From Paenibacillus sp. JNUCC32 (lineage in GTDB: Bacteria > Bacillota > Bacilli > Paenibacillales > Paenibacillaceae): 64,000 bases of DNA. Below, piece by piece: positions 52,078-62,867 of the stretch. How positions within the stretch are numbered: the first letter of the stretch is position 1; every line of letters starts with the position of its first letter. The translations under genes and the position numbers were made by a program. The DNA lies in the NCBI RefSeq assembly GCF_014863545.1, contig NZ_CP062260.1, positions 6,325,001-6,389,000 of the forward strand. The letters run 5' to 3'. The notes below the pieces were generated by a model. It did not search any database and was not told the origin of the DNA. It saw nothing but the letters and a program-made list of their open reading frames with translations.

Positions 52078-52410
52078 ATGGAAGCAAAAGCACATGCTAG
52101 ATCGATTCGTATTGCTCCTCGTAAAGCTCAACTCGTTGTTGACTTGATCCGCGGTAAGCAAGTCGGCGAAGCGATCGCAATTCTTCGTCACACTCCGAAA
52201 GCTGCATCTCCGGTTGTTGAGAAGCTTTTGAACTCGGCTATCGCAAACGCTGAGCATAACTACTCTTTGGATGTAACTAAATTGGTTGTGACGCAAGCTT
52301 ATGTCAACCAGGGACCGACTATGAAACGTTTCCGCCCTCGTGCGATGGGACGTGCAAGCCGGATCAATAAACGCACCAGCCACATTACTTTGGTGGTAGC
52401 TGAAAAATAA
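52078..52410 (+). CDS. rplV: 50S ribosomal protein L22
   Basis: A 110-residue tunnel protein: '[60 protein letters not shown]' and the beta-hairpin '[25 protein letters not shown]', where macrolide-resistance changes arise; none is seen. Confidence 0.97.
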   Translation: MEAKAHARSIRIAPRKAQLVVDLIRGKQVGEAIAILRHTPKAASPVVEKLLNSAIANAEHNYSLDVTKLVVTQAYVNQGPTMKRFRPRAMGRASRINKRTSHITLVVAEK

Positions 52411-52423
52411 GGAGGGAAAACGT

Positions 52424-53089
52424 GTGGGCCAAAAGGTAAATCCAGTAGGACTCCGTATCGGTATTATCCGTGATTGGGAATCCAAATGGTATGCAGGCAA
52501 AGATTTCGGTGATCTTTTGCTGGAAGACGTGAAAATCCGTGAATACCTGAAAAATAAATTGAAAGACTCCGCTGTATCCCGTATCGAAATCGAGAGAGCG
52601 GCTAATCGTGTGAACGTGACGATCCACACTGCGAAGCCAGGTATGGTTATCGGTAAAGGTGGTTCCGAAGTAGAAGTACTGCGCGGACAAGTGACTAAAA
52701 TCGCCGGCGGTAAAAAAGTTCACATCAACATTTCTGAAATCAAGAACCCTGAACTGGACGCAATTCTTGTTGCTGAAAGCATTGCACAACAGCTGGAACG
52801 TCGTGTATCTTTCCGTCGTGCACTGAAACAAGCGATTCAAAGAACTATGCGCTCTGGAGCGAAAGGGATTAAAACATCGGTCAGCGGACGTCTTGGCGGA
52901 GCCGAGATTGCTCGTACGGAAGGCTACAGTGAAGGAACTGTTCCACTTCATACGCTTCGTGCAGACATCGACTATGGTACAGCAGAAGCGCATACGACTT
53001 ACGGCCGTATCGGCGTGAAAGTATGGATCTATCGTGGAGAGGTTCTTCCTACGGCTAAGAAACAAGCTGCTCAGGAAGGAGGCAACTAA
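52424..53089 (+). CDS. rpsC: 30S ribosomal protein S3
   Basis: A 221-residue protein with a KH domain ('[44 protein letters not shown]') and the C-terminal S3 domain. It lines the mRNA entry channel. GTG 52424 gives [11 protein letters not shown], the family start, behind GGAGGG. Confidence 0.97.
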   Translation: MGQKVNPVGLRIGIIRDWESKWYAGKDFGDLLLEDVKIREYLKNKLKDSAVSRIEIERAANRVNVTIHTAKPGMVIGKGGSEVEVLRGQVTKIAGGKKVHINISEIKNPELDAILVAESIAQQLERRVSFRRALKQAIQRTMRSGAKGIKTSVSGRLGGAEIARTEGYSEGTVPLHTLRADIDYGTAEAHTTYGRIGVKVWIYRGEVLPTAKKQAAQEGGN

Positions 53090-53091
53090 TC

Positions 53092-53526
53092 ATGTTGGTA
53101 CCAAAACGTGTAAAACACCGCAAACAACAGCGCGGCCATATGAGAGGCCAAGCGAAAGGCGGTACTGAACTGAACTTCGGCGAATTCGGTCTGCAAGCTA
53201 CAGAACCAGGCTGGATCACGAACCGTCAGATCGAAGCTGCTCGTATCGCGATGACTCGTTACATCCGTCGTGGCGGTAAAGTATGGATCAAGATTTTCCC
53301 AGATAAGCCGATTACTCAAAAGCCTCTCGAAGTGCGGATGGGTAGCGGTAAAGGTAACGTTGAGAAATGGGTTGCCGTTGTAAAACCAGGCAAGATCATG
53401 TTTGAACTTGGAGGCGTGTCCGAGGAAATCGCCCGCGAAGCGATGCGTCTCGCCGCTCACAAGCTGCCTGTAAAAACGAAGTTTGTGAAACGAGAAGAAG
53501 TGGGTGGTGAAGCAAATGAAAGCTAA
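53092..53526 (+). CDS. rplP: 50S ribosomal protein L16
   Basis: A 144-residue protein: '[88 protein letters not shown]'. It positions tRNA in the A site. It starts two bases after rpsC and overlaps rpmC by 11 bases. Confidence 0.97.
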   Translation: MLVPKRVKHRKQQRGHMRGQAKGGTELNFGEFGLQATEPGWITNRQIEAARIAMTRYIRRGGKVWIKIFPDKPITQKPLEVRMGSGKGNVEKWVAVVKPGKIMFELGGVSEEIAREAMRLAAHKLPVKTKFVKREEVGGEANES

Positions 53527-53713
53527 TGAACTGCGCAACTTAACCACTGCAGAAATCGAGCAAAAAATCGCCGGATTTAAAGAGGAACTCTTTAACCTCC
53601 GTTTTCAATTGGCCACTGGCCAGCTTGATAACCCGACTCGGATCCGTGACGTTCGCAAAGAAATAGCTCGTGCTAAAACCGTTATCCGTGAAAGAGAACT
53701 TGGGATTAGTTAA
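53516..53713 (+). CDS. rpmC: 50S ribosomal protein L29
   Basis: A 65-residue two-helix protein: '[61 protein letters not shown]'. ATG 53516 lies inside the end of rplP, with GGTGG upstream, so translation is probably coupled. It sits beside L23 at the tunnel exit. Confidence 0.95.
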   Translation: MKANELRNLTTAEIEQKIAGFKEELFNLRFQLATGQLDNPTRIRDVRKEIARAKTVIRERELGIS

Positions 53714-53757
53714 TGAAATGGAACGTCATGTTCTGTATTCAGGAAGGAGGCTAACAA

Positions 53758-54024
53758 ATGAGCGAAGAACGCAATGCTCGTAAAGTGCAAATCGGTAAAG
53801 TTGTCAGCGATAAAATGGATAAAACCATTGTTGTAGCTGTTGAAACTTATAAGAAGCATGACTTGTATCACAAACGCATTAAATACACGAAAAAATTTAA
53901 AGCGCATGATGAGAACAATCAAGCTCAAATCGGAGATACCGTTAAAATCATGGAAACTCGCCCTCTCTCCAAAGACAAGCGCTGGAGACTGGTAGAAGTG
54001 GTTGAAAAAGCGGTTATCATCTAA
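53758..54024 (+). CDS. rpsQ: 30S ribosomal protein S17
   Basis: An 88-residue OB-fold protein: '[80 protein letters not shown]'. It binds 16S rRNA early in assembly. AGGAGG precedes the ATG. Confidence 0.97.
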   Translation: MSEERNARKVQIGKVVSDKMDKTIVVAVETYKKHDLYHKRIKYTKKFKAHDENNQAQIGDTVKIMETRPLSKDKRWRLVEVVEKAVII

Positions 54025-54060
54025 GATATGATCAGTTTTTGATGGAAGGAGGAAATTTAA

Positions 54061-54429
54061 ATGATTCAACCATTTACACGTTTAGCTGTTGCTGACAACT
54101 CCGGTGCGAAGGAACTGATGTGTATCCGCGTATTGGGTGGTACTGGTCGTCGTACAGCTCAAATCGGTGATTTGATCGTATGTTCCGTCAAACAAGCAAC
54201 ACCAGGCGGCGTTGTCAAAAAGGGTGATGTAGTAAGAGCGGTAGTCGTTCGTACGAAGCGTTCTGTACGTCGTAAAGACGGATCTTACATCTCATTTGAC
54301 GAGAATGCAGCTGTTGTTGTTAAAGACGACAGAAGCCCACGCGGAACTCGTATTTTCGGACCAGTTGCTCGCGAACTTCGCGAAAGAGACTACATGAAAA
54401 TCGTTTCCTTGGCTCCGGAAGTAATCTAA
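54061..54429 (+). CDS. rplN: 50S ribosomal protein L14
   Basis: A 122-residue protein: '[31 protein letters not shown]' and '[47 protein letters not shown]'. It contributes to an intersubunit bridge. A palindromic element separates it from rplX. Confidence 0.97.
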   Translation: MIQPFTRLAVADNSGAKELMCIRVLGGTGRRTAQIGDLIVCSVKQATPGGVVKKGDVVRAVVVRTKRSVRRKDGSYISFDENAAVVVKDDRSPRGTRIFGPVARELRERDYMKIVSLAPEVI

Positions 54430-54430
54430 T

Positions 54431-54470
54431 AACACCCCAAAAAGTGACGTAACTTTTCGGGAACCCGATA
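54431..54470 (+). repeat. Palindromic element shared with the 23S-5S spacer
   Basis: CACCCCAAAAAGT and ACTTTTCGGG form a short stem (one A-C mismatch) with a loop of about six bases, followed by AACCCGATA. The arms and the flank match the element at 231-294, whose loop is much longer. It interrupts an otherwise tightly packed operon. Confidence 0.65.
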
Positions 54471-54506
54471 AATAGTTGAACTGGCTAGTCATAGGAGGTG
54501 TAACGA

Positions 54507-54863
54507 ATGCCTAAAGTGAAAAAAGTTCTGGAATCCCATAGCAACAAACTGCACGTGAAAAAAGATGATACAGTTATCGTCATCAGCGGTAAAGACAAAG
54601 GCAAAAAAGGCCGTGTCATCGCAGCGTACCCTCGTGAAAATCGTGTTTTGGTTGAAGGTGTGAACATGATCAAGAAGCACCAGAAGCCAAACCAAATGAA
54701 CCCACAAGGCGGTATCATCGAGAAGGAAGCTCCGATCCATGTATCGAACGTTATGCACGTTGATCCGAAGAGCGGAAAAGTAACTCGTATCGGTTACAAA
54801 GTACTGGACAACGGTAAAAAAGTTCGCGTAGCTAAAAGATCCGGAGAAGTTATCGATAAATAA
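54507..54863 (+). CDS. rplX: 50S ribosomal protein L24
   Basis: A 118-residue KOW-type protein: '[68 protein letters not shown]'. It initiates 50S assembly. The ATG follows AGGAGGTG. Confidence 0.97.
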   Translation: MPKVKKVLESHSNKLHVKKDDTVIVISGKDKGKKGRVIAAYPRENRVLVEGVNMIKKHQKPNQMNPQGGIIEKEAPIHVSNVMHVDPKSGKVTRIGYKVLDNGKKVRVAKRSGEVIDK

Positions 54864-54891
54864 GACGGTTTAGAAAGGAGGTCCTTGAATC

Positions 54892-55434
54892 ATGGCAGCA
54901 AGAATGAAAGAGCGTTTTTTGAACGAAGTAACTCCTGCTCTGATGCAGAAGTTTAGCTATAAGACAGTAATGCAAGTACCAAAAATCGAGAAGGTTGTCA
55001 TCAACATGGGTGTGGGTGACGCTGTAGCCAACTCGAAAGTGCTTGATTCCGCTGTGAACGACATGCAGCTGATTGCTGGTCAAAAACCGGTTATCACCCG
55101 TGCAAAGAAATCCATCGCGGGATTCAAACTGCGTGAGAACATGCCAATCGGTGTGAAGGTAACGCTGCGCGGTGAGCGTATGTACTACTTCCTCGACAAG
55201 CTGTTCAACGTTACACTTCCACGTGTACGTGACTTCCAAGGCGTGTCCACCAAAGCATTTGACGGACGCGGTAACTATACGCTCGGTCTGAAAGAGCAGC
55301 TCATTTTCCCTGAAATTGAGTATGACAAAGTGGATAAGGTTCGCGGTATGGACATCGTTATCGTAACGACTGCTAAAACCGACGAAGAATCCCGTGAACT
55401 GCTTGCTCAACTGGGCATGCCTTTCGCGAAATAA
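54892..55434 (+). CDS. rplE: 50S ribosomal protein L5
   Basis: A 180-residue protein: '[23 protein letters not shown]', '[42 protein letters not shown]' and '[42 protein letters not shown]'. It binds 5S rRNA in the central protuberance. Confidence 0.97.
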   Translation: MAARMKERFLNEVTPALMQKFSYKTVMQVPKIEKVVINMGVGDAVANSKVLDSAVNDMQLIAGQKPVITRAKKSIAGFKLRENMPIGVKVTLRGERMYYFLDKLFNVTLPRVRDFQGVSTKAFDGRGNYTLGLKEQLIFPEIEYDKVDKVRGMDIVIVTTAKTDEESRELLAQLGMPFAK

Positions 55435-55480
55435 GACGGTTGTCCTTTTCTCCGAAACTATTTAGGAGGTGTCAGGCTAA

Positions 55481-55666
55481 GTGGCAAAAACTTCGATGAA
55501 AGTTAAACAACAACGTACACCGAAATTCAAAGTACGGGCATATACCCGTTGTGAACGTTGTGGTCGCCCACATTCGGTACTGCAGAAGTTTAAAATTTGC
55601 AGAATTTGTTTCCGTGAATTAGCTTATAAAGGCCAGATTCCTGGCGTGAAAAAAGCAAGCTGGTAA
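55481..55666 (+). CDS. rpsN: 30S ribosomal protein S14, zinc-binding type
   Basis: A 61-residue short S14 with four zinc-ligand cysteines in '[21 protein letters not shown]' and the C-terminus '[17 protein letters not shown]'. This is the C+ form. GTG 55481 lies behind AGGAGGTG. Confidence 0.96.
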   Translation: MAKTSMKVKQQRTPKFKVRAYTRCERCGRPHSVLQKFKICRICFRELAYKGQIPGVKKASW

Positions 55667-55699
55667 GAAGTTTATAAACGGGAAGGAGGTTTATCCTAC

Positions 55700-56098
55700 A
55701 TGACTATGTCCGATCCAATTGCAGATATGCTAACTCGTATTCGTAACGCGAACACGGTTCGCCACGAAACAGTAGAAATGCCTGCTTCGACGATTAAAAA
55801 ACAAATCGCTGACATCTTGAAGCGTGAAGGCTTCATCCGTGATGCAGAGTTTGTGGAAGACAATAAACAAGGGATCATTCGTGTATTCCTGAAATATGGT
55901 TCCAACAACGAGCGCGTAATCACAGGTCTGAAAAGAATCAGCAAACCAGGTCTTCGCGTTTACACGAAGAGCAACGAAGTACCTCGCGTACTTGGTGGTT
56001 TGGGTATTGCGATCATCTCCACGTCTAAGGGAGTTATGACCGACAAAGAAGCTCGTCAATCCAAAGCTGGCGGAGAAGTTCTCTGCTACGTATGGTAA
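55700..56098 (+). CDS. rpsH: 30S ribosomal protein S8
   Basis: A 132-residue protein: '[43 protein letters not shown]' and '[26 protein letters not shown]'. It binds the central domain of 16S rRNA. ATG 55700 lies ten bases after GGAGG; ATG 55706 is an alternative. Confidence 0.97.
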   Translation: MTMSDPIADMLTRIRNANTVRHETVEMPASTIKKQIADILKREGFIRDAEFVEDNKQGIIRVFLKYGSNNERVITGLKRISKPGLRVYTKSNEVPRVLGGLGIAIISTSKGVMTDKEARQSKAGGEVLCYVW

Positions 56099-56127
56099 TC
56101 AACGTCACAAGATAGGAGGTGTAATGA

Positions 56128-56670
56128 ATGTCCCGTATTGGTCGTAAACCAATTGCTATTCCTAACGGTGTGGAAGTCACACTGGATAACACTGTAATCA
56201 CTGTAAAAGGACCTAAAGGTACCTTGACTCGTGAATTGCATAAAGACATGCAAATTACAGTAGAAAACAACGAGATCAATGTTGTTCGTCCTTCCGACAA
56301 CAAAACACATCGCTCTCTTCACGGCACGACCCGCAGCGTTGTCTCGAATATGGTCAACGGTGTAACTGAAGGATTCTCGAAAAACCTTGAGTTGGTTGGT
56401 GTCGGATACCGTGCAAGCAAATCCGGAGATAAAATCGTTCTGAACGTGGGTTACTCCCACCCAGTTGAAATTACACCGGAGCCAGGTATTGAATTCGACG
56501 TACCGGCTAACACGAAAATCACGGTTCGCGGTATCGATAAAGAGCGCGTAGGTGCATACGCTGCTAAGATTCGTTCCGTACGTGAGCCTGAGCCTTACAA
56601 AGGTAAAGGGATTAAATACGAAGGTGAACGCATTATCCGTAAGGAAGGTAAAGCTGGTAAGAAGAAGTAA
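56128..56670 (+). CDS. rplF: 50S ribosomal protein L6
   Basis: A 180-residue protein with two similar domains: '[37 protein letters not shown]' and '[19 protein letters not shown]' at the C-terminus. It lies near the sarcin-ricin loop. AGGAGGTG precedes the ATG. Confidence 0.97.
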   Translation: MSRIGRKPIAIPNGVEVTLDNTVITVKGPKGTLTRELHKDMQITVENNEINVVRPSDNKTHRSLHGTTRSVVSNMVNGVTEGFSKNLELVGVGYRASKSGDKIVLNVGYSHPVEITPEPGIEFDVPANTKITVRGIDKERVGAYAAKIRSVREPEPYKGKGIKYEGERIIRKEGKAGKKK

Positions 56671-56782
56671 GGTTAGCTGACTGGGGATCTACCTGGTTGA
56701 TAACTTGCCTCTTCTCCCATACTTACCCGATGCGTCTAAAAGTGAAGCTCTTAAGGCAAAACTGAAGGGAGGAAATGGAAGC

Positions 56783-57151
56783 ATGATCACGAAACAAGAC
56801 AAGAACAAAGCTCGTCTGAAAAGACACCTGCGTGTCCGTAAGAAAATCCAAGGCACTGCAGAACGTCCACGTCTGAACGTGTTCCGTTCTTCGAAACACA
56901 TCTATGCTCAATTGATCGACGACGTGGCTGGCGTGACTTTGGCATCAGCTTCTACGCTGGACAAAGAACTGGTTAACGACATCAAGAACGGCGGAAGCGT
57001 TGAATCCGCTCGTAAAGTCGGCGAACTCGTTGCAAAACGTGCAGCAGACAAAGGTTATAAATCGATCGTATTCGATCGTGGTGGATATTTGTACCATGGA
57101 CGTATTCAAGCACTTGCAGAGGCAGCTCGCGAGGCAGGCCTTGAATTCTAA
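56783..57151 (+). CDS. rplR: 50S ribosomal protein L18
   Basis: A 122-residue 5S-rRNA-binding protein: '[39 protein letters not shown]' and '[26 protein letters not shown]'. ATG 56783 with GGGAGG upstream gives the family length. The frame stays open upstream from 56705, without homologous residues. Confidence 0.96.
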   Translation: MITKQDKNKARLKRHLRVRKKIQGTAERPRLNVFRSSKHIYAQLIDDVAGVTLASASTLDKELVNDIKNGGSVESARKVGELVAKRAADKGYKSIVFDRGGYLYHGRIQALAEAAREAGLEF

Positions 57152-57177
57152 GATATTTTCAAAAGGAGGTAAACGAC

Positions 57178-57675
57178 TTGCGTGTAGATCCTAACACTTT
57201 AGAACTGACTGAAAGAGTAGTAAACATTAACCGCGTTGCTAAAGTTGTAAAAGGCGGACGTCGCTTTAGCTTTAGCGCACTGGTAGTTGTCGGTGATGGC
57301 AAAGGTTGGGTAGGAGCAGGTATCGGTAAAGCAGGCGAAGTACCGGATGCAATCCGCAAAGGTATTGAAGATGCTAAGAAAAACCTGATTCACATTCCAC
57401 TTGTTGGAACCACTATTCCTCACCTCGTAACAGGACACTTCGGAGCAGGCCGCGTATTGTTGAAGCCGGCATCTGAAGGTACTGGGGTTATCGCTGGCGG
57501 ACCGGTTCGTGCAGTACTCGAGCTGGCTGGCGTAGGCGACATTTTGACAAAATCTCTAGGTTCTTCGAACTCCATGAACATGGTCAATGCGACTTTGGAA
57601 GGCTTGTCCCGCCTGAAGCGTGTTGAAGATGTTGCCAAGCTTCGCGGCAAATCCGTCGAAGAGCTGTTGGGTTAA
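57178..57675 (+). CDS. rpsE: 30S ribosomal protein S5
   Basis: A 165-residue protein with a double-stranded-RNA-binding-like N-terminal domain ('[53 protein letters not shown]') and the S5 C-terminal domain. It helps decoding fidelity. The start is TTG 57178, seven bases after AAAAGGAGGT. Confidence 0.96.
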   Translation: MRVDPNTLELTERVVNINRVAKVVKGGRRFSFSALVVVGDGKGWVGAGIGKAGEVPDAIRKGIEDAKKNLIHIPLVGTTIPHLVTGHFGAGRVLLKPASEGTGVIAGGPVRAVLELAGVGDILTKSLGSSNSMNMVNATLEGLSRLKRVEDVAKLRGKSVEELLG

Positions 57676-57687
57676 GGAGGGAATCTC

Positions 57688-57873
57688 ATGGCTAAACTTG
57701 AAATCACCCTCGTACGCAGCGTGATTGGTCGTCCAGAGGATCAGCGTGCAACCGTGAAAACACTCGGACTTCGCAAAATCAACCATTCCGTGGTTCAAAG
57801 CGACAATGCTGCAATTCGCGGAATGATCAAGAAAGTAAATCACCTGGTTTCTGTTAAAGAAATCGAAGGTTAA
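57688..57873 (+). CDS. rpmD: 50S ribosomal protein L30
   Basis: A 61-residue protein: '[61 protein letters not shown]', the short bacterial L30. It starts 12 bases after rpsE with AAGGAGG. Confidence 0.96.
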   Translation: MAKLEITLVRSVIGRPEDQRATVKTLGLRKINHSVVQSDNAAIRGMIKKVNHLVSVKEIEG

Positions 57874-57919
57874 TCCCGGGCAGTTTATCCCCGGACATAT
57901 TAAGGAGGTGCAACGAACG

Positions 57920-58360
57920 ATGAAGTTACATGAGCTGAGCCCAGCACCTGGATCCCGCAAAGAGCGCAAGCGCGTTGGACGCGGTACTAGTAGCGGTACG
58001 GGTAAAACGTCGGGTCGCGGTCACAAAGGACAAAACTCTCGTTCCGGCGGTGGTGTACGTCCAGGCTTCGAAGGTGGACAGAACCCATTGTATCGTCGTC
58101 TTCCGAAGCGCGGTTTCGTAAACCCAACTCGGAAAGAGTACGCGATTGTGAACATCGAAGAACTTAACAGCTTTGCAGCAGGTACTGAAGTGACTCCAGA
58201 AGTTTTGGTTGAGAGCGGTATTGTTAACAATACAAAGAGCGGAATCAAAATTCTTGGCAACGGTGAAGTTACCGTTTCTTTGACTGTAAAAGCTAATAAG
58301 TTTTCTCAATCTGCGGTAGAGAAGATCGAGGCTGCCGGCGGTAAAACCGAGGTGATCTAA
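57920..58360 (+). CDS. rplO: 50S ribosomal protein L15
   Basis: A 146-residue protein: '[66 protein letters not shown]'. Its glycine-rich tail threads into 23S rRNA. ATG 57920 follows AAGGAGGTG. The stop overlaps the secY start by one base. Confidence 0.97.
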   Translation: MKLHELSPAPGSRKERKRVGRGTSSGTGKTSGRGHKGQNSRSGGGVRPGFEGGQNPLYRRLPKRGFVNPTRKEYAIVNIEELNSFAAGTEVTPEVLVESGIVNNTKSGIKILGNGEVTVSLTVKANKFSQSAVEKIEAAGGKTEVI

Positions 58361-59658
58361 TGTTTAAGACCCTGAAAAATATATGGCGTGTCGAGGACCT
58401 TCGCAAGCGTATTTTGTTCACCTTATTCGTTCTGATCATCTTCCGTATCGGATCCTTTGTACCGGTTCCCGGTGTTAACAAGGATGTCTTTACCCAGACG
58501 AATCAGGCAGGCAATGAGTTGTTCGGTCTTCTTAACACGTTCTCGGGGGGCGCGTTATCGCAGTTTTCGATCTTCGCCCTTTCGATATTTCCATATATTA
58601 CTTCGTCCATTATCGTGCAATTGCTGTCGATGGACGTCATTCCAAAGTTTGCGGAATGGAACAAACAAGGGGAACACGGGAAGAAGCAGTTGGCTCAAAT
58701 TACTCGTTATGGTACGGTAATACTGGGTCTGATTCAGGCGTTCGGTATGTCCATCGGGTTTAACCGCCTGTATGGCGCCGAAATGGTTCCTGGAGCAACC
58801 TTTATCGACTTCGTCGTGATCGCGATCGTTCTTACTGCAGGTACATCATTCTTGATGTGGCTCGGCGAACAGATTACGGAACGCGGAATCGGTAACGGTA
58901 TTTCGATCATTATCTTTGCAGGTATCGCTGCTGGTATTCCGATGCACATTCGGACAACGATTGAATCGAACTTCATTCAGGATGGTCAGGTCTTCATGAA
59001 CATTCTGAAGGGTGTCATCATCCTCTTGATTTTGGTTCTGATCATTACCGGTGTTGTATTCATTCAGCAAGGTATCCGTAAAATTCCGGTTCAATACGCG
59101 AAGCGTGTTGTAGGAAACAAAATGTACGGTGGACAGAACACACACATTCCGCTCAAGATTAACGGAGCAGGCGTTATTCCGGTCATCTTTGCGATGTCAT
59201 TGCTGCAGTTCCCGGTTATCCTGGCCAGCTTCTGGGCACACCAGAATTGGGCGAAATGGATTACGGCGAACCTGGCTTATGACAGCCCGCTTGGAATGGT
59301 ACTGTATGTACTCATGATCATTGGTTTCACGTTCTTCTACACCTTCGTGCAGATGAATCCGAACCAAATGGCTGATAATATGAAGAAGAACGGCGGCTAT
59401 GTGCCGGGCATTCGTCCTGGTAAAGCTACTGAGAAGTATCTGACACGGGTTATGACCCGTTTGACCATGACAGGAGCTCTGTTCCTGGCCGTGATCTCCG
59501 TACTTCCGGTGTTCTTCGGATCACTTGCAGGTCTTCCTCGTACGGTTCAGATTGGTGGTACGTCCCTCTTGATCGTCGTCGGTGTTGCACTGGATACGAT
59601 GAAGCAGATCGAAAGCCAACTGATCAAACGTCATTACAAAGGTTTTATCAATAAATAG
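58360..59658 (+). CDS. secY: Protein translocase subunit SecY
   Basis: A 432-residue membrane channel with about ten hydrophobic helices, starting '[39 protein letters not shown]'. Family motifs include 'GERGIGNGISIIIFAGI'-like text (here 'ITERGIGNGISIIIFAGIAAG'), 'YAKRVVGNKMYGGQNTHIPLKINGAGVIPVIFA' and 'MNPNQMADNMKKNGGYVPGIRPGKATEKYL'. It forms the export channel with SecE, encoded at 30538. Confidence 0.97.
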   Translation: MFKTLKNIWRVEDLRKRILFTLFVLIIFRIGSFVPVPGVNKDVFTQTNQAGNELFGLLNTFSGGALSQFSIFALSIFPYITSSIIVQLLSMDVIPKFAEWNKQGEHGKKQLAQITRYGTVILGLIQAFGMSIGFNRLYGAEMVPGATFIDFVVIAIVLTAGTSFLMWLGEQITERGIGNGISIIIFAGIAAGIPMHIRTTIESNFIQDGQVFMNILKGVIILLILVLIITGVVFIQQGIRKIPVQYAKRVVGNKMYGGQNTHIPLKINGAGVIPVIFAMSLLQFPVILASFWAHQNWAKWITANLAYDSPLGMVLYVLMIIGFTFFYTFVQMNPNQMADNMKKNGGYVPGIRPGKATEKYLTRVMTRLTMTGALFLAVISVLPVFFGSLAGLPRTVQIGGTSLLIVVGVALDTMKQIESQLIKRHYKGFINK

Positions 59659-59747
59659 GCGATAGGTTCCGGCGAGTGGTCTGTATCGCTTCCCGGCGCC
59701 TATTGTGTTGTTCTTGCTAGTCAATCAAGGGGAGGGAGTGACGTAAG

Positions 59748-60392
59748 GTGAACATCTTATTCATGGGTCCTCCTGGGGCAGGAAAAGGAACGCAAGCAGA
59801 AAACATCGTGAATGAATTCGGTATTCCTCATATTTCAACGGGCGATGCATTTCGTCTCGCGATCAAACAAGGAACTCCCATCGGGATTAAAGCGAAGGAA
59901 TTCATGGATCAGGGTCTGCTGGTACCGGATGACGTAACGATTGGTATTGTGGAAGAGCGTCTGCAGCAGTCCGATTGCGAAAAAGGTTTTTTATTGGACG
60001 GCTTTCCAAGAACCCTTTCGCAAGCGGAAGCGCTGGATGACATTCTCGCCCGCTTGAATACTGGTCTCGATCACGTCATCAACCTGAAAGTGGATCGAGA
60101 GAAGCTTCTGGCCCGCCTAACCGGCCGCCGGATTTGCAAAAACTGCGGTTCGACTTATCATGTGATCTTTAATCCTCCTAAACAGGAAGGCATTTGTGAT
60201 AAATGCGGCGGCGAATTGTACCAGCGCTCCGATGATAACGAAGAGAGCGTCGGCATTCGTTTAGACGAATATATCAACAAAACAGCACCACTCCTCACGT
60301 TTTATGAGAACAAAGGTCTTTTGCGTCAAATCGATGGTGATCAGGAAATCGACGCGGTTTCATCACAAATTGCGTCTATACTGAGAGGTTAA
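59748..60392 (+). CDS. adk: Adenylate kinase
   Basis: A 214-residue long-form adenylate kinase: P-loop '[15 protein letters not shown]', AMP-binding 'HISTGDAFR', and a LID domain with a structural zinc site of four cysteines ('[28 protein letters not shown]'). It interconverts ATP + AMP and 2 ADP. Start GTG 59748. It lies between secY and map as in other Bacillales. Confidence 0.97.
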   Translation: MNILFMGPPGAGKGTQAENIVNEFGIPHISTGDAFRLAIKQGTPIGIKAKEFMDQGLLVPDDVTIGIVEERLQQSDCEKGFLLDGFPRTLSQAEALDDILARLNTGLDHVINLKVDREKLLARLTGRRICKNCGSTYHVIFNPPKQEGICDKCGGELYQRSDDNEESVGIRLDEYINKTAPLLTFYENKGLLRQIDGDQEIDAVSSQIASILRG

Positions 60393-60397
60393 GTATA

Positions 60398-61150
60398 ATG
60401 ATCATTTGTAAATCCGAAACGGAACTGAGCTTGATGAGAGAAGCAGGAAGGATCGTGGCGGAATGCCACAAACTCCTTGCCGCTCATGTTGAACCGGGCA
60501 TTACGACCGGGGAACTGGACCTGATGGCCGACAAGTTCATTCGAAGCCAAGGCGCTGTGCCATCTTTTAAAGGCTACAACGGATTTCCTTCCAGCATTTG
60601 CGCATCAGTCAACGAAGAATTGGTGCATGGATTTCCAGGCAAACGCAAATTGATCGAGGGCGATATCGTTACGTTTGATATCGGCGCGCAATACCAGGGT
60701 TACCATGGTGACTCGGCATGGACCTACGCTGTAGGAGAAATTTCCGAAGAGGCCCAGCGTTTGCTGGACGTTACGGAAGGATCGCTCTATGCTGGACTTG
60801 CGCTAGTCAAACCCGATGTCCGCTTGTTTACAATCTCTCATGCCATTCAGCGTCATATCGAGGATGCAGGTTTCTCTGTCGTCCGGGAGTACGTTGGTCA
60901 TGGCGTGGGTACCGATCTGCATGAGGATCCGCAAATTCCGAACTATGGCATTCCTGACCGCGGACCAAGACTCAAACCGGGCATGGTGCTCGCGATTGAG
61001 CCGATGGTCAATGCCGGGAAACGGCATGTCAAGACGCTGGAAGACAACTGGACGGTTGTTACGGTTGACGGCTCACTATGTGCTCACTTCGAGCATACGG
61101 TAGCAGTCACGCCGGATGGCATGGAAATTTTGACGAAGCTGCCGGAATAG
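60398..61150 (+). CDS. map: Type I methionine aminopeptidase
   Basis: A 250-residue metalloenzyme that removes the initiator methionine. Metal ligands are visible in '[24 protein letters not shown]' (D, D), '[20 protein letters not shown]' (H), '[11 protein letters not shown]' (E) and '[11 protein letters not shown]' (E). It starts five bases after adk. Confidence 0.97.
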   Translation: MIICKSETELSLMREAGRIVAECHKLLAAHVEPGITTGELDLMADKFIRSQGAVPSFKGYNGFPSSICASVNEELVHGFPGKRKLIEGDIVTFDIGAQYQGYHGDSAWTYAVGEISEEAQRLLDVTEGSLYAGLALVKPDVRLFTISHAIQRHIEDAGFSVVREYVGHGVGTDLHEDPQIPNYGIPDRGPRLKPGMVLAIEPMVNAGKRHVKTLEDNWTVVTVDGSLCAHFEHTVAVTPDGMEILTKLPE

Positions 61151-61154
61151 GGTG

Positions 61155-61466
61155 ATGACATTGAATCATGAAATCACGCTTCAACCCGGTCAGATTGTTA
61201 AGATACTGAAGGGCAGAGATGCCGGACAGTATGCCGTTATCGTTTCGATTGAGGACAGCAGGTTCGTGTGGATCGCGGATGGGGACAAACGCAAGTTTGA
61301 CGGGGCCAAGAAGAAGAATGTTCTTCATCTTGAACCTCAATCCTACATTAGCAGTGAAGTGGTAAACAGTTTGCAAGAAAGCGGTCGGGTTACAAACGGT
61401 AAACTGCGTTTCGCACTTGGCCAATTTGTATCCGATAAATCCAAGGCAGATCAGAAAGGAGACTAA
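61155..61466 (+). CDS. KOW-domain RNA-binding protein (L14e-like, YbzG-type)
   Basis: A small protein of about 103 residues with an N-terminal KOW motif ('[54 protein letters not shown]'). B. subtilis has a similar gene between map and infA. It probably binds rRNA; its role is unknown. The start is uncertain: GTG 61152, ATG 61155 or TTG 61161, none with a strong ribosome binding site right after the map stop. Confidence 0.8.
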   Translation: MTLNHEITLQPGQIVKILKGRDAGQYAVIVSIEDSRFVWIADGDKRKFDGAKKKNVLHLEPQSYISSEVVNSLQESGRVTNGKLRFALGQFVSDKSKADQKGD

Positions 61467-61468
61467 CT

Positions 61469-61683
61469 GTGGCTAAAGAAGATGTCATTGAAGTCGAAGG
61501 AACGGTCATCGAGCCGTTGCCGAATGCTACCTTTAAAGTCGAGCTGGAGAATGGTCACCAGATTCTCGCTCATGTTTCCGGAAAGCTGCGGATGCACTTT
61601 ATCCGTATCCTTACAGGAGACAAAGTGGTTGTTCAACTCTCGCCGTACGATTTAACCAAAGGTCGTATCACGTACCGTAAATA

Positions 61684-61684
<1 letters not shown>
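61469..61684 (+). CDS. infA: Translation initiation factor IF-1
   Basis: A 71-residue OB-fold protein: '[70 protein letters not shown]'. It binds the A site of the 30S subunit during initiation. GTG 61469 follows AAAGGAG at the end of the preceding gene. Confidence 0.97.
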
Positions 61685-61929
<245 letters not shown>

Positions 61930-61949
61930 AGAAGGGGGTGTAGCGTAAA

Positions 61950-62318
61950 ATGGCTCGTATAGCTGGTGTGGATTTGCCACGTGACAAACGCGTTGAGATC
62001 GCCTTGACTTACATTTTCGGAATCGGTAAAACGACTTCCCAGAAAGTATTGAAAGAAACTGGAATCAATGCAGACACTCGTGTCCGTGATTTGACAGAAG
62101 ATGAAGTCAGCAAATTGCGCGAAACGATCGATGGTATGGTTAAGGTAGAAGGTGACCTGCGTCGTGAAATTTCCTTAAATATTAAACGTCTCACGGAGAT
62201 CGGCTGCTACCGCGGTATTCGTCACCGTCGTGGATTGCCTGTTCGTGGTCAACGTACTAAAACGAATGCTCGTACACGTAAAGGTCCTCGTCGTACCGTA
62301 GCGAACAAGAAGAAATAA
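61950..62318 (+). CDS. rpsM: 30S ribosomal protein S13
   Basis: A 122-residue protein: '[38 protein letters not shown]' (helix-two-turns-helix) and '[38 protein letters not shown]'. It forms head bridges to the 50S subunit. Confidence 0.97.
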   Translation: MARIAGVDLPRDKRVEIALTYIFGIGKTTSQKVLKETGINADTRVRDLTEDEVSKLRETIDGMVKVEGDLRREISLNIKRLTEIGCYRGIRHRRGLPVRGQRTKTNARTRKGPRRTVANKKK

Positions 62319-62337
62319 GAAAGGGGGATAATAGACA

Positions 62338-62733
62338 ATGGCTAAACCAAAAAAAGTCGTACGTACTAAACGTCGTGACCGCAAAAATATTGAAAGTGGC
62401 GTGGCTCATATCCGCTCCACGTTCAACAATACAATCGTAACGATTACGGATCCTCACGGAAACGCGATTTCTTGGGCAAGCTCCGGCGGCCTTGGATTTA
62501 AAGGTTCCCGTAAGTCGACCCCGTTCGCTGCGCAAATGGCTGCTGAAACAGCTGCCAAAGCGGCTATGGAACACGGTATGAAAGCGGTGGAAGTCATGGT
62601 TAAAGGTCCTGGTGCTGGTCGTGAAGCAGCAATTCGTTCCCTGCAAGCAGCAGGTCTCGAAGTGAACCTGATCAAAGACGTAACACCAATTCCACATAAC
62701 GGATGCCGCCCACCAAAACGTCGTCGCGTATAA
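62338..62733 (+). CDS. rpsK: 30S ribosomal protein S11
   Basis: A 131-residue platform protein: '[111 protein letters not shown]'. AAAGGGGG precedes the ATG. Confidence 0.97.
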   Translation: MAKPKKVVRTKRRDRKNIESGVAHIRSTFNNTIVTITDPHGNAISWASSGGLGFKGSRKSTPFAAQMAAETAAKAAMEHGMKAVEVMVKGPGAGREAAIRSLQAAGLEVNLIKDVTPIPHNGCRPPKRRRV

Positions 62734-62867
62734 TGAAGTCATCCTGTTAATGTGGTATAAATCCGTTGCAATCTGCTAATAATGGTTGTTTAGGCATACT
62801 ACTACATGGATTACTGGATAAGATGACAGTTTCATATAGGAGCGACGTTTGAAGGAGGGGTACTTGC

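Noticed and set aside
62734..62867. A possible promoter between rpsK and rpoA.
   Set aside because: TTGCAA and CATACT can be found, but not at an acceptable spacing from partner boxes; the gap looks like plain operon sequence.
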